Positions 41,858 through 51,423 are shown, counted from the stretch's first letter. The stretch: 64,000 nt of DNA from Phycisphaerales bacterium (GCA_020639095.1 JACKHH010000018.1:6296-70295); one strand, 5' to 3'. Notes: a model not told the origin generated them from the letters alone. Numbers and translations are program-made.

Positions 41858-42865
41858 ATGACCAGACGCGAACGCATCATCGCAGCGCTCGAGGGACGCA
41901 AGCCCGACCGCGTCCCGCGCGCATACACTGCCGTCCCCGGTTTCGAGATGAACTTTCCTGGCGCGCTCGCCAAGATCGAAGCGCGCTTCCCGCAGGACGT
42001 AGCCGATTGCGGCTACCGCATGCCGGAAGGCGCCACGCACGGCGATCCCTACGGCGTGGGCGAGTACGTCGACGAGTGGGGCTGCGTCTTCACCAACGTG
42101 CAAGCCGGGATCATCGGCGAGGTGCGCGAACCGATCATTCGCGCCTGGTCCGATCTCGACAAGCTCAAACCGCCCATGCACCTGCTCAGCGGTTTTGATG
42201 CCGTTGAACGCACCTGCGCCGCCACCGACGGATTCACGCTCAGCGCGCTACCGATCCAACCCTTCGAACGCATGCAGTTTCTTCGCGGTTCGGAGACGCT
42301 CTTTCTCGATCTCGCGATGCAACCGGCAGAGCTGTTCAAGATGCGCGACCTCGTACACGAGTTCAATCTCGCGTGGGCGGAGGCGTGGTGCAAAACGCCG
42401 ATCGATTGCCTCTTCCTCGCCGACGACTGGGGCACGCAGCAGTCGCTGCTGATCTCGCCGAACATGTGGCGCGAACTGTTCAAGCCGATGTACGCTGAAT
42501 ACCTGGATATCGCGAAGAAAGCGGGCAAATACGTCTACATGCATTCCGACGGGGAGATTTCCGCGATTCTCGACGACCTCATCGAGATCGGCGTAACCGC
42601 GATCAACGCGCAGGTGACGTGCATGGACTTCGACAAGCTGCGCGAACGCTTCGCCGGACGCATCACCTTCTGGGGGCAGATGGATCGCCAACGCATGCTC
42701 TGCTTCGGCAACACCGATGACGCCAAGCGCGACGTGCAGCAGTTCTACGACAACCTGCGCGGACCCGGCGGGGGGAACATCGTCGCGCAGATGCACATCG
42801 AGCCCACCGCGAAACCGGCGAACATCGAAGCCGTGCTCGCGGAGTTTGATCGCCTGAGTACGTAG
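41858..42865 (+). CDS. Uroporphyrinogen decarboxylase-family protein (URO-D/MtaA-like)
   Basis: A 335-residue protein with the URO-D fold: MTRRERIIAALEGRKPDRVPRA at the N-terminus, DCLFLADDWGTQQSLLISPNMWREL in the middle, KYVYMHSDGEISAILDDLIEIGV, and FWGQMDRQRMLCFG toward the end. It differs from true heme-pathway HemE, which has a conserved RQAGR near the N-terminus that is not seen here. This subgroup is common in planctomycete and anaerobe genomes beside carbohydrate or methyltransfer genes, and its substrate is unknown. It follows the isomerase gene by 42 bases on the same strand and probably belongs to the same operon. It converges on the kinase gene, 12 bases away. Confidence 0.8.
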   Translation: MTRRERIIAALEGRKPDRVPRAYTAVPGFEMNFPGALAKIEARFPQDVADCGYRMPEGATHGDPYGVGEYVDEWGCVFTNVQAGIIGEVREPIIRAWSDLDKLKPPMHLLSGFDAVERTCAATDGFTLSALPIQPFERMQFLRGSETLFLDLAMQPAELFKMRDLVHEFNLAWAEAWCKTPIDCLFLADDWGTQQSLLISPNMWRELFKPMYAEYLDIAKKAGKYVYMHSDGEISAILDDLIEIGVTAINAQVTCMDFDKLRERFAGRITFWGQMDRQRMLCFGNTDDAKRDVQQFYDNLRGPGGGNIVAQMHIEPTAKPANIEAVLAEFDRLST

Positions 42866-42877
42866 CGCCTGAGCACG

Positions 42878-44542
42878 TCATACCTCGCGCATCAGCTCGC
42901 GATATGCGCAGAAGTCCGCGTACATGCGCTGGAACACGGTGTGCTTCGTATCGTGGTAGGTCGCGACCTCACCGCCCGCGGGCGTGATGCATGCGCCGAC
43001 ATGGTTGAGTGTCGCCATCGCCTGCGGAATCCCCGAGAAATCACCAGCCGCTACGGCTCCGAGAATGGCCGAGCCCAACAGCACGGCTTCGGGTTCGCGC
43101 GGCAGGTGGATGGGGCAGCCGGTAATGTCCGCGTGTTCCTGAAGAAACAGCGGGTTCTTTGTTCCCCCGCCGCACGCAATGATTGCCGCGATGCGGTGAC
43201 CGGCAGCGTTCATGGCGTCGATGATGTGACGCGTGCCGTGGGCGATGGCCTGAATTGTCGCGAGGTAGATGAGGGCGAGTTCGTCGAGCGTATCCGCAAG
43301 GCGCAAACCGCTGATCATGCCGCGCAGCGTCGCGTCCGCGCGCGGCGAACGGTTGCCGTGAAAGTAGGGCAGCACGTGCAGTTCGCGCGTCAGTCGAGCG
43401 GTGAAGGGTTCTGCTTTTGCCAATTCCGCGACGCGTACGTTGAGCAGTTCGTAAACGCTCTTGCCCGAACGGTCAGCCTCCGCGCGCAGGTCGGTTGACC
43501 TCGCGTGGCTGAGGATCACGTGGTCGATGAGCGCGCCGGTCGCGGACTGCCCGCCCTCGGTGAGCCACATGTCGGGCACCATCGCGGAGAAGTAAGGCCC
43601 CCACACGCCCGGTACTTCGATCGCGCCGCGCGCGACCGCCATGTGACACGACGACGTCCCGCCGATCAACGCGAGTCGCCGCGTCAGGTCGGGTGCAGCG
43701 CCCTGGTCGCCGGGAAGTCGCGCACCGAGCACGCCGATACCGCCCGCGTGCGCGTCGATGATGCCCACGCTCACCGGAATGCCCGGACGCAGGCCGAGTT
43801 CGTCCGCGGCTTGCGGCAGCAGACCCTTGCCAACGGATTCTCCCATCGGGCGCACGCGCGTGCCGATGCGCGTGAACTTCTCCGCGACAAAATCGTCGAG
43901 CCCAATGGCGTTGAAGTAGCTTTCGTCCCATTTGCCGACGGTGTCCGCACTACCGGCCTGTGCGTGGCCCAGGTAGGTCCACTTGCACACGGTGGTACAC
44001 AGCGAACGCGTGTCGTCCCCAGTCGCGCGATAGGTAAGGTAGTCGGGCAGGTCGAGGAATCGCGCCGCCCGGCTCCAGGTTTGCGGCAGGTGTTTTTTCA
44101 ACCAGCAAAGCTTGGGCGTCTGCATTTCGGGCGAGATGCGCCCGCCGACGTAACGCAGCACGTCGTGACCCAGTGCGTTGATGCGTGCAACCTCAGCCGA
44201 TGCGCGGTGGTCCATCCACACGATGACATTCTGCGCATCGCTGCCGGTGGGGCTGATGGTGACGGGGTTGTCGTCGGCATCGATGGCTGCGAGCGAGCAG
44301 GTCGCGTCGAACCCGATGCCGCGCACAGCGTCCGCGGATACGCCGGCCTGCGAGAGTGCAGCCCGGACTGCATCCCTGCATGCACGCCAGATGTCATCTG
44401 TCGACTGCTCGACAAAATCGGGCGCGGGCCGCCAGATCGTGATATCGCACGTCCCGCTGCCGAGCATCCGCCCGGTTGCATCAAACACGCCAGCCCGTGC
44501 GCTGCCAGTTCCCACGTCAATTCCGAGGTAGCATTTCGACAT
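42878..44542 (-). CDS. FGGY-family pentulose kinase (ribulokinase-like)
   Basis: A 554-residue carbohydrate kinase. KCYLGIDVGTGSARAGVFD is the N-terminal phosphate motif, GIGFDATCSLAAID and VIVWMDHRA fit the ribulokinase/D-ribulokinase branch (FGGY type with a DATCS motif) rather than XylB. FHGNRSPRADATLRGMISGL is typical of that branch too. GGGTKNPLFLQEHADITG is the adenine-binding end. D-ribulose or L-ribulose is the likely substrate; D-ribulokinases of the YDR109-type share the GFDATCS string. It is convergent with the URO-D-like gene and lies downstream of the fucose-isomerase-like gene with MITE-like copy E between. Confidence 0.85.
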   Translation of the reverse strand: MSKCYLGIDVGTGSARAGVFDATGRMLGSGTCDITIWRPAPDFVEQSTDDIWRACRDAVRAALSQAGVSADAVRGIGFDATCSLAAIDADDNPVTISPTGSDAQNVIVWMDHRASAEVARINALGHDVLRYVGGRISPEMQTPKLCWLKKHLPQTWSRAARFLDLPDYLTYRATGDDTRSLCTTVCKWTYLGHAQAGSADTVGKWDESYFNAIGLDDFVAEKFTRIGTRVRPMGESVGKGLLPQAADELGLRPGIPVSVGIIDAHAGGIGVLGARLPGDQGAAPDLTRRLALIGGTSSCHMAVARGAIEVPGVWGPYFSAMVPDMWLTEGGQSATGALIDHVILSHARSTDLRAEADRSGKSVYELLNVRVAELAKAEPFTARLTRELHVLPYFHGNRSPRADATLRGMISGLRLADTLDELALIYLATIQAIAHGTRHIIDAMNAAGHRIAAIIACGGGTKNPLFLQEHADITGCPIHLPREPEAVLLGSAILGAVAAGDFSGIPQAMATLNHVGACITPAGGEVATYHDTKHTVFQRMYADFCAYRELMREV

Positions 44543-44612
44543 GCGTCAATCCGTTCTAGGGTACGTAGCTGTGACCAGAGCGTTTATTGCATGCTGCGCG
44601 CCGTCATCGGTT

Positions 44613-44905
44613 TTGAACCACCAAGGCACAAAGGCACCAAGGACGGAATTGTTGGGTGCCTGACGGACGACGTCTCTTGGGTGGCACTGACAAGCTTTGC
44701 TTGTCAGTGGTTGTTCCCTGTAGGCGCTCGCTTCGCGAGGTGCTGAACGTGAAGCGAACGCCTCGTCTTGCCATTGAGTTCAGAACCGACGCGCTGTTCG
44801 TGATTGCCCACGAACAAGCAGAGCTTGTCCGTGCCACCCGCGACAGCATTCATCATTCCTCATTCAGCATTCAACATTGCAGTTCTTGGTGCCTTGGTGG
44901 TTCAA
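44613..44905. repeat. MITE-like composite element, inverted copy (E)
   Basis: The ends are TTGAACCACCAAGGCACAAA (from 44613) and TTCTTGGTGCCTTGGTGG (near 44883-44900). Hairpins lie at 44679-44709 (CTGACAAGC type) and 44809-44839 (GAACAAGC type). Heptamers ATTCATC, ATTCCTC, ATTCAGC, ATTCAAC lie near 44847-44876. The hairpin order is the reverse of copies A, C and D, so this copy sits in the opposite orientation. It accounts for nearly all of 44543-44910. Confidence 0.9.
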
Positions 44906-44910
44906 TCCGT

Positions 44911-46434
44911 TCAGGAGGCGCTGCCCGCGAGCAACCGCACGCGGAATCCGAGCATCTGCGAAAGAGCCGCCATCTCGCCGAGGATGTCGCCATACGCCAC
45001 CGCGACGTGGTTGCTCATGTAGTGCGCCATGATCGTGTCCTGGCGCACGCCGAGGTCCGCAGCCATGAACGGCCACTGCCGCGTCGTGCCTTCCCACCAG
45101 GCGTCGCGTTTTTCCGGCGGCAGGGCGACAACCGCGCCCTTGCCGACGTCCATCCACAGTTCGCCGTCCTTGAGATACGCTCGCGCCCAGGTCATCTCAC
45201 CGGGCAGCGACTCACCGGCAAACGTTCCGCCGGGTACCGGGAAGTAGGCTGCGGGCTGGCGATACGAATGCACGCCGCGCAGCGTGTTCATGTCGTGGTT
45301 GAATGCGAACGCACCGCACGAGCCGCTGTTGAGCAAAACCCAAACGAAACGCCCGTCGTGCTCTCCGCCCCAGCGCACGTCGTGGAACATGACCGCCTGC
45401 GGCAAGCCCTTGGCCAGCAGCAAACGCTTCATCATCTCCATCGGCACCAGGTTGCCCTGGTCACCTTCCGTCGCGCAGCTCACCGTGTCGCCGTTCGACT
45501 CAGGTCGGCACGCGGAGTTGAGCAAACCTTCGGCGAAGTCCGACGGCGGGCGCAGCGGCAAGAGGCCAAGCTGATATTGCCACCCGACGCAATCGGCTTT
45601 GAATTCCTCGAGCAAATCGAGCACGACGAGGTAATCGCGAAGCTGCTCGCGCGTCGCGGATTCGTCGAAGTCGGCTGCCCCGTCCGCGCCGTAGTGAAAC
45701 TGCACGCCGCGATCCTTCACGAACGCGAGCGCGTCGTCGATACGCTTGGCCGCGATCTCCTTGCCGCGATGGATGATCCAGGCTTGGTCGACCTTGTGCT
45801 CGGTGAAGCCGATCGGGTTAAGCCGGCGCGGGCCGAAGTATCCGTTGATCATGCCCATCGAGGTGTCGCCGAGCATCAACGCGAGCACGCGACGTTTGCG
45901 GATTGCGTCGTAAACCTGCTGCGCGCGATCGCGGGCTTCGTTGCTGATCGTGACCGCGTAGCCGACTTCGTCCTCGGGATACTGGATTACGCCGCTGCCG
46001 CACCATTCGTCGAGCCGTTCCATGAACGCGCTGTCGCGCGTCCAGTCATCGGCTGACGTCCAGATGCGCGAGAACTTGCGCCCCACGCTCTCCAGGCAGG
46101 CCCCGGTATTGAGCAAGCCGACCAGGCCCGGCCAGGTGCCCGAGAAATTGCTCGCGAGCAGCAGCGGATTGCTTTTTCCCACGACGCCATCGGTCGTGTG
46201 CGGGCCGTAGAACCAGTGTACGCACACCCCGATCATCGGATCGTCGATCGGTCCGAGGCGTTCGATTGATTCGTGCGGCTTGGTGAGAAAACCGGGTACG
46301 CGATAGGGCGATCCGCCGAGTTTCTTGATGGCGGACTCCAGTTGCGTGGTGGCGCGTTCAACGTTGTCGAGCGCGAGTTCATTGGGGCGTTGCCGGTAAT
46401 CACCGGGCCAGAAGACGGCAATCTTGCGAGGCAT
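44911..46434 (-). CDS. L-fucose isomerase-like sugar isomerase
   Basis: A 507-residue protein of the L-fucose/L-arabinose isomerase superfamily. Visible landmarks are VCVHWFYGPHTTDG, LASNFSGTWPGLVGLLNTGACLESVG (the string often annotated in this family), LALMLGDTSMGMINGYFGPRRLNPIG and CVGWQYQLGLLPLRPPSDFAEGLLNS with TVSCATEGDQGNLVPMEMMKRL. The metal residues expected are Glu and Asp in the centre and His near GGEHDGRFVWV. The sugar is uncertain: fucose, arabinose, rhamnose-like or an L-pentose. It lies between the symporter gene upstream and the pentulose kinase gene downstream on the same strand, a natural import, isomerise and phosphorylate order. Confidence 0.8.
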   Translation of the reverse strand: MPRKIAVFWPGDYRQRPNELALDNVERATTQLESAIKKLGGSPYRVPGFLTKPHESIERLGPIDDPMIGVCVHWFYGPHTTDGVVGKSNPLLLASNFSGTWPGLVGLLNTGACLESVGRKFSRIWTSADDWTRDSAFMERLDEWCGSGVIQYPEDEVGYAVTISNEARDRAQQVYDAIRKRRVLALMLGDTSMGMINGYFGPRRLNPIGFTEHKVDQAWIIHRGKEIAAKRIDDALAFVKDRGVQFHYGADGAADFDESATREQLRDYLVVLDLLEEFKADCVGWQYQLGLLPLRPPSDFAEGLLNSACRPESNGDTVSCATEGDQGNLVPMEMMKRLLLAKGLPQAVMFHDVRWGGEHDGRFVWVLLNSGSCGAFAFNHDMNTLRGVHSYRQPAAYFPVPGGTFAGESLPGEMTWARAYLKDGELWMDVGKGAVVALPPEKRDAWWEGTTRQWPFMAADLGVRQDTIMAHYMSNHVAVAYGDILGEMAALSQMLGFRVRLLAGSAS

Positions 46435-46525
46435 GGCGGAGTCTCCGCGCGCGGACGGTTAATCGAATGCAATGCACGACTACGCGGGTCATGATACGAA
46501 CGCGATTCAGCGCGTGCAATTCCAT

Positions 46526-46602
46526 GTGCCACTGCTCTTGAGCAGTGGTCGTGAAATCCAGCGGGCTTCATCGAATGCACCATTGCTCAAGAGCAGTGGC
46601 AC
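46526..46602. repeat. 77-bp double-hairpin repeat P3, inverted copy
   Basis: CCACTGCTCTTGAGCAGTGG at 46529-46548 and its variant CCATTGCTCAAGAGCAGTGG at 46580-46599. It has the same 77-bp length as 23902-23978. Its core (GTGGTCGTGA) matches the reverse complement of that copy. It lies 92 bases upstream of the isomerase gene. Confidence 0.86.
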
Positions 46603-46665
46603 ATCGCGCGTTGTCGTCCAGTCGTATTGCGCCAACAAACTGTGCGATGTCCTGAGAGATAGCTG

Positions 46666-48717
46666 TCAGTCGCGTTGCTCGGCGATGTCGACCATCGTCG
46701 TCGTCACCGGTCGAGGTGGCGGCAACTCGCGATACCAGAAGACGTACATGCCCGCGAGCCCGATGGCAAACAGCGCAAACGTCCAACCGAATGCCGACCA
46801 GTTGCCCACGATCGCCAGCATCGGCAGCAGAAACAGCGTGATCTGCCAGAGCAGCGTGAACGGCAGCGCGATGATGTCGTTGCGATTCTCGCGGTTGATC
46901 GCGCGCTGCTCTTCCGGTGGAAGTTTGCGGCGCAGCGGTCCCCAAAGACCGAAAGGCCGAGTCGTGCGGTAGAAGTTCTCAAGCACCTTTGGATGCGTGG
47001 GCCGGGATGCGAATGTGCCAAGCACCGCGCCCGCGAGGCCAATCAGCGTGATGTAAACGAAACCGCTCAGCTCTGTCGGGAACCACGCTGGGAAAAACCC
47101 ATTGACAATCACGCCCACCTGCGGAAAGACACGATCGACGACCGCTCCGACCAGCCCGAACACCGTGCCGACCACCACGCCTCCGGCATTGAAACGCCAC
47201 CAGTAGAACTTGAGCATCCCAGGTACGAGCATGCCCGCGCCCAGGCCCATCATCAGCCACGCCCAGATGTTGTTGATGCTCGTTGCGCTGTAGCCCATGA
47301 CGAACCCGAGAATCACGATCACCACGATGTACACGTAGTTCATGCTCACGAGTTCGCGGTTCGACGCTGCCGGTCGCCAATAGCGCTGATAGATGTCGCG
47401 CACGAAATACGCGGCGCTCATGTTCACGTTGGTGTCGAACGTCGACATCGACGCAGCCAGCAGCGCGATGATCAGCAGACCCCGCAGGCCCATGGGGATG
47501 TGGTGTACGATCACCGCGGGCATAATCCGCTCCGGGTTCACCGTTCCTTCGTAACTCACCAGTTTGAGTTTGGTCTGCCACTCCTCGCCGAGCAGGTCGT
47601 CCGCGGAAAGCGTGGCTGATAGCTGCGGGAAACGCTCCGGCTGTCGCATCACCCGTGCCAGGGCGTCGTCCCATTTGGATTTCTCAAGATCCGGGCCGAA
47701 CACCTCGGTGAATTCGGGCGACGCGTGTACCACCTGGGCTGCCCGCTCAATCACCGCCGGATCGGGGAACATGTCGCGCACCATGAACAACCCGAGCACG
47801 GCGAAGCTCATCATCATCGGCCAGCGGAACATCATCAGCCAGGTCCAGATGAAGGTGAGTTTGCCGCACTCGCGTTCGTTGCGTGCGCCGTAATACTTGG
47901 AGTCCTGCCCGAGCCCCATGCCCAGCAGCACATTCTTCATGAGGTAGAAAAACGCGAACATCAACAGCAGGTTGTAGCTTTCGTATCCGCGTGGCATCTG
48001 CACGTGGGCTGCGGGCGCTGCCGACGTCCAGTGCTGCGTGCCGGTCACCTGCTCCGCGAGCGCTTCGAGGTTGCCGTCGAAGCCCGCCAGCTTCGAAACC
48101 GCGAGCACGATGATCACGATCACCATGCCGAAGATGATGAACGCCTGGAAAAGGTCGGTATACACCACGCCATAGAAACCCGCAGCCATGGTGTAGAGCG
48201 TCGCAACGCTGATCATGATGATCGCGCAGTAGAGCGGTTCGAGGGGAACGAACATCGACAGAAACAACCCCACGCCCTTCGTCATGTACGCGAGCCCGCC
48301 CACCATGCCGACCATCACCGCGATCGCTGTCACGATCCGCGCGAACTGTCCGCCGATCCCGTCGCCGAAGCGATAGACCATCCACTCCGCACCGGTCATG
48401 CAGTTTGAACGTCGGTTCCACTTGCCCACCCAGAGCAGCATGACTGCGAGCACGAGCACCGCGCCGCCGCGGAATTCGATGTACAACCCGCGCGGACCCA
48501 GCATGAAGAGAAATGAAACGATGAGCATCGTCCCCGCAACGTCGAGCATCGACGACATGCCCGACGCGCCCAGCGCCCACCAGGGCAGCTTCTTGCCGCC
48601 GAGGAAGTAATCCTCAAGGCTTGCGGAGGCTTTGCGCTGTAGGATAAATCCCAAGGCCAGCAGGCAGACGAAGTAGATGACGATGACGAGGTAGTCGAAT
48701 GCGTTGAGGAATTGCAC
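46666..48717 (-). CDS. Sodium:solute symporter (SSS family)
   Basis: A 683-residue membrane protein of the SSS family, which imports sugars, amino acids or other solutes with sodium. It opens with FDYLVIVIYFVCLLALGFIL and SLEDYFLGGKKLPWWALGASGMSSMLDVAGTM, the conserved first loop and second helix. About 13 to 14 hydrophobic segments follow. ARRDIYQ-like FVRDIYQRYWRP and LLAASMSTFDTNVN (Na-site helix 8 region) are typical. A C-terminal tail of about 90 residues includes a charged loop and two more hydrophobic segments. The substrate is inferred from position, between GH31 and sugar isomerase genes, to be a mono- or oligosaccharide. Confidence 0.88.
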   Translation of the reverse strand: MQFLNAFDYLVIVIYFVCLLALGFILQRKASASLEDYFLGGKKLPWWALGASGMSSMLDVAGTMLIVSFLFMLGPRGLYIEFRGGAVLVLAVMLLWVGKWNRRSNCMTGAEWMVYRFGDGIGGQFARIVTAIAVMVGMVGGLAYMTKGVGLFLSMFVPLEPLYCAIIMISVATLYTMAAGFYGVVYTDLFQAFIIFGMVIVIIVLAVSKLAGFDGNLEALAEQVTGTQHWTSAAPAAHVQMPRGYESYNLLLMFAFFYLMKNVLLGMGLGQDSKYYGARNERECGKLTFIWTWLMMFRWPMMMSFAVLGLFMVRDMFPDPAVIERAAQVVHASPEFTEVFGPDLEKSKWDDALARVMRQPERFPQLSATLSADDLLGEEWQTKLKLVSYEGTVNPERIMPAVIVHHIPMGLRGLLIIALLAASMSTFDTNVNMSAAYFVRDIYQRYWRPAASNRELVSMNYVYIVVIVILGFVMGYSATSINNIWAWLMMGLGAGMLVPGMLKFYWWRFNAGGVVVGTVFGLVGAVVDRVFPQVGVIVNGFFPAWFPTELSGFVYITLIGLAGAVLGTFASRPTHPKVLENFYRTTRPFGLWGPLRRKLPPEEQRAINRENRNDIIALPFTLLWQITLFLLPMLAIVGNWSAFGWTFALFAIGLAGMYVFWYRELPPPRPVTTTMVDIAEQRD

Positions 48718-48828
48718 GGTCAGATCCTCGCTCGGGCGATGCAGCGAAGGCTGCGAACCAATAGCGTAGATACTGTGCTAGCCGTTTGTTCGCAACACGC
48801 CCGCGACAGTTCATGATGGGTCAGTTTG

Positions 48829-48908
48829 GGTGGCACGGTCTTGCGCAGCAAGGCCGTGGTCTGTTCCCGGCTGCTCCATGGCCTGACTTCGGCAGACCAT
48901 CCCACCCC
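48829..48908. repeat. GGGTGGCACGGTC repeat P6
   Basis: GGGTGGCACGGTCTTGCGCA then GCAAGGCCGTGG, ending with CCATGGCC and CCCACCCC. The second copy is 51424-51507. GGTGGCACGGTC pairs in part with GGCCGTG and with the terminal CCACCCC. Confidence 0.7.
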
Positions 48909-49009
48909 GGCGCATCAATGTGAACCACAAGACAGTTTTGATTGAAAGCTATCGTTCACTCGTTCTGCTTTGGCGGTGGACTTGTCGCGTTGTCGGGCGG
49001 TGCGTCGAT

Positions 49010-51322
49010 TCAACGCAGCGCATTGCTTTGCCAGACAACCGGCCAAGTGAGTGTGATCGGCGTGGAGTCTACGGCGACTTCCCGATGCACCGGGCTTTTC
49101 CCGTCCCATTGCCATCCAGATCGCGCTTGCATCGCGTCCGGTCCTGCGCCGATGAGTTGAACGTCCATGCGCCTCGGCGAAGCGGACGTGAGCGTGAGGG
49201 TGGCGGTGGTTCCGTCGCGTTCCACGGTGGCGGAGACGCCGTCGAAGGTGACGAGTTTTCGCGTGCAGGCCGGCCAGACTTGCAACACGCGGCGATCGTC
49301 GACCGCGACGACGCTGGCGTCCATGTCTTCGTGCCGCGGGATGAGTGTGTCGAGGTCTTCGGGGAAGCGGTAGAGCAGCGCACCGCCGCGAACGAACAGC
49401 GGAACGCGCGCCAGCGGCGCGTCGACCGCTATCCGCTGTCCACCGGGGAATCGCTGCCCGCTCCAGTAGTCGAACCACATCGCGTCATCGTCTGTCTTTG
49501 GCAGATAGACCGAGCGCTGCGTACCGCTCTGGTACATCGGCGCCACCAGCAGGTCATGTCCCAGCAAATACTGGAACTGGCAGCGCACCGCGTCGTGGTC
49601 ATTGGGAAAGGCCAACACCATGGGCCGGATGATCGGCATGCCGGTCGCAGCGGCTTCCTGGGCTGCGTTCATCAGGTACGGTGCGAGGCTGGTGTGCAGC
49701 TTCGCAAACGTGTGGTAGATGGCGAGCGTTTCGTCATCGAAGTCCCAAGGCCCCAGGTTGCAGGTCATGTGTACCTGCATGAGTGGCGAGAGCGCGCCGA
49801 ACTGCGTCCAACGGATGAAGAGTTCCTTCGTGGGCGTGCCCATGTATCCGGCGATATCGCTCGCCCACATCGGCATGCCCGAGAGGGCAGCGTTCTGCGC
49901 CGCGAGAATCGCGCCCGGGAACCCGTTGTCGAAGGAGAAGTCGGCTGCGTTGTCACCCGCCCAGCCAAAGGGGTACTGTTGCGCTCCCGTGAACCCGCTG
50001 CGCGCAAAAAGTACGCCGTCGCCATCGAGTCGCTCGTCGATGTAGCCTTGGGCTGCTTGCAGATAGAGCGCCGCGTAGCGGTTCTTCATCACGTCCGCGG
50101 TCGAACCGTCGTGAAAAACCGCGTCCGCGACGAAGTTGCCCTCGCCGTCGTCGCACTTGATCGCGTGCAGCCCCCAGGGGCGCGTTTTGTCGATTTGATC
50201 GTGCCACCAGGTCACGGCATCGGGATTGGTGAAGTCGACCAGCCCGCCGCGACCCTTCCACCAGTCGGTGATCATCGGCTCACCGTTCGGTCGTTTGACG
50301 AGAAACCCGCGATCGCGCGCCTCGGCGAAGTTGGGCGAAGCGCCTTCGACGATGCCGGTCATGTCGATGCGGTTCTCGCTGTTGATGAACGGTGTCAGCC
50401 AGAAGCATGGGTAAAACCCCAGCGCGCGAATGCGCGCGAAGAGCGCCTGCGGGTCGGCGAACTGCTGCTCATTCAGCGTGAAGTCGTTGTAGCCCGTCTC
50501 CCAGGGACTGTCGATCACGATCACCGACCCGGGCAGGTCGTGCTTCCGCGTCAGTTCCGCGTCGGCGAGCAGTTCTTCGCGGTTGCGATGCACGTCGCGA
50601 CTCTTCCAGGGCGCGAACGACCACATCGGGGGAACCTTCGGCCTGCCGGTGAGCCGCGTGAATTCGTCGAGCATCGCGGCGAAGCCGGGCCCGTTGATCA
50701 GCACGACGCGCAGCACGCGGCAGTGGTAGTTCAACAGCACGAGGTCACGCGTGGTCGCGTTGAAGTCGAACGTCGCCGTTTCGGCATTGTCGACCCAGAG
50801 CGCATAGCCGCGTGTGCTCATGTAGTAGGGGATCGGTTTGTACGTTACTCCGCCCTTCGAGCCGGGATGGTCGATGCTCGCGATCGGAAGGATCTCACCC
50901 TTGTGGTTGAGCGAATTGAACCGCTCACCGGTGCCGTAATACCACGAACTGTCGCGCACGCCCGCGACAAAATCGTGCGCCGCGCCGTCGAGTGCGATCC
51001 AGCGCACCGCGACCGCCGACGTCGATACCCGCTCCAGTTCAATGCGCACAGTATCATTGGCGAACGCGGTTTCGATGTTGGATGATTTCTCGTCGGGCGC
51101 AACTTGATGCCATCGCGTTTGCACGACGCCGTCGACAAGGAGCGCGGGCAACACCAACGTATCGCGAACAGCCGATGCTGCGTCGAGGAACTTGATGTGT
51201 ACCTCGCCACGATCAGCCTCTACCTGGAATTCAACCCCACCGCGTGAGCCCGCCTCGCCGCCAAAAGCAAGCGAAGTCGAGATCATCATACAGAAAACGC
51301 AGTTCAATCGTGAAAGCTTCAT
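49010..51322 (-). CDS. GH31 alpha-glycosidase (secreted, alpha-xylosidase/alpha-glucosidase type)
   Basis: A 770-residue GH31 enzyme with a short signal peptide ending near AFGGEA. The N-terminal galactose-mutarotase-like domain gives YYGTGERFNSLNHKGE and YALWVDNAETATFDF. In the barrel, VIVIDSPWETGYNDFTL is the family strand, and AIKCDDGEGNF holds the nucleophile (about Asp391, aligned with KTDFGE of alpha-xylosidases). FGWAGDNAADF holds the acid/base (about Asp456). FIRWTQFGALSPLMQVH is also typical. The KxDxGE form favours alpha-xylosidase over alpha-glucosidase, which fits the nearby xylose genes. It lies upstream of the symporter gene on the same strand with P6 repeat between. Confidence 0.9.
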   Translation of the reverse strand: MKLSRLNCVFCMMISTSLAFGGEAGSRGGVEFQVEADRGEVHIKFLDAASAVRDTLVLPALLVDGVVQTRWHQVAPDEKSSNIETAFANDTVRIELERVSTSAVAVRWIALDGAAHDFVAGVRDSSWYYGTGERFNSLNHKGEILPIASIDHPGSKGGVTYKPIPYYMSTRGYALWVDNAETATFDFNATTRDLVLLNYHCRVLRVVLINGPGFAAMLDEFTRLTGRPKVPPMWSFAPWKSRDVHRNREELLADAELTRKHDLPGSVIVIDSPWETGYNDFTLNEQQFADPQALFARIRALGFYPCFWLTPFINSENRIDMTGIVEGASPNFAEARDRGFLVKRPNGEPMITDWWKGRGGLVDFTNPDAVTWWHDQIDKTRPWGLHAIKCDDGEGNFVADAVFHDGSTADVMKNRYAALYLQAAQGYIDERLDGDGVLFARSGFTGAQQYPFGWAGDNAADFSFDNGFPGAILAAQNAALSGMPMWASDIAGYMGTPTKELFIRWTQFGALSPLMQVHMTCNLGPWDFDDETLAIYHTFAKLHTSLAPYLMNAAQEAAATGMPIIRPMVLAFPNDHDAVRCQFQYLLGHDLLVAPMYQSGTQRSVYLPKTDDDAMWFDYWSGQRFPGGQRIAVDAPLARVPLFVRGGALLYRFPEDLDTLIPRHEDMDASVVAVDDRRVLQVWPACTRKLVTFDGVSATVERDGTTATLTLTSASPRRMDVQLIGAGPDAMQARSGWQWDGKSPVHREVAVDSTPITLTWPVVWQSNALR

Positions 51323-51423
51323 TGTTCATTCCCAAAGCTGACAGGTCGCACCGATGACCGTATGCATACCCGCAACACCGCGAATGAACAATGAGCTATT
51401 GTCCTAATGGCACAGGGTCACGT

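Noticed and set aside
48920..51085. Long plus-strand open frame opposite the GH31 gene (721 codons)
   Set aside because: It is antisense to a clear GH31 enzyme. Its translation has no recognisable domain and is rich in Arg, Val and His, as expected from the codon bias of the opposite strand.
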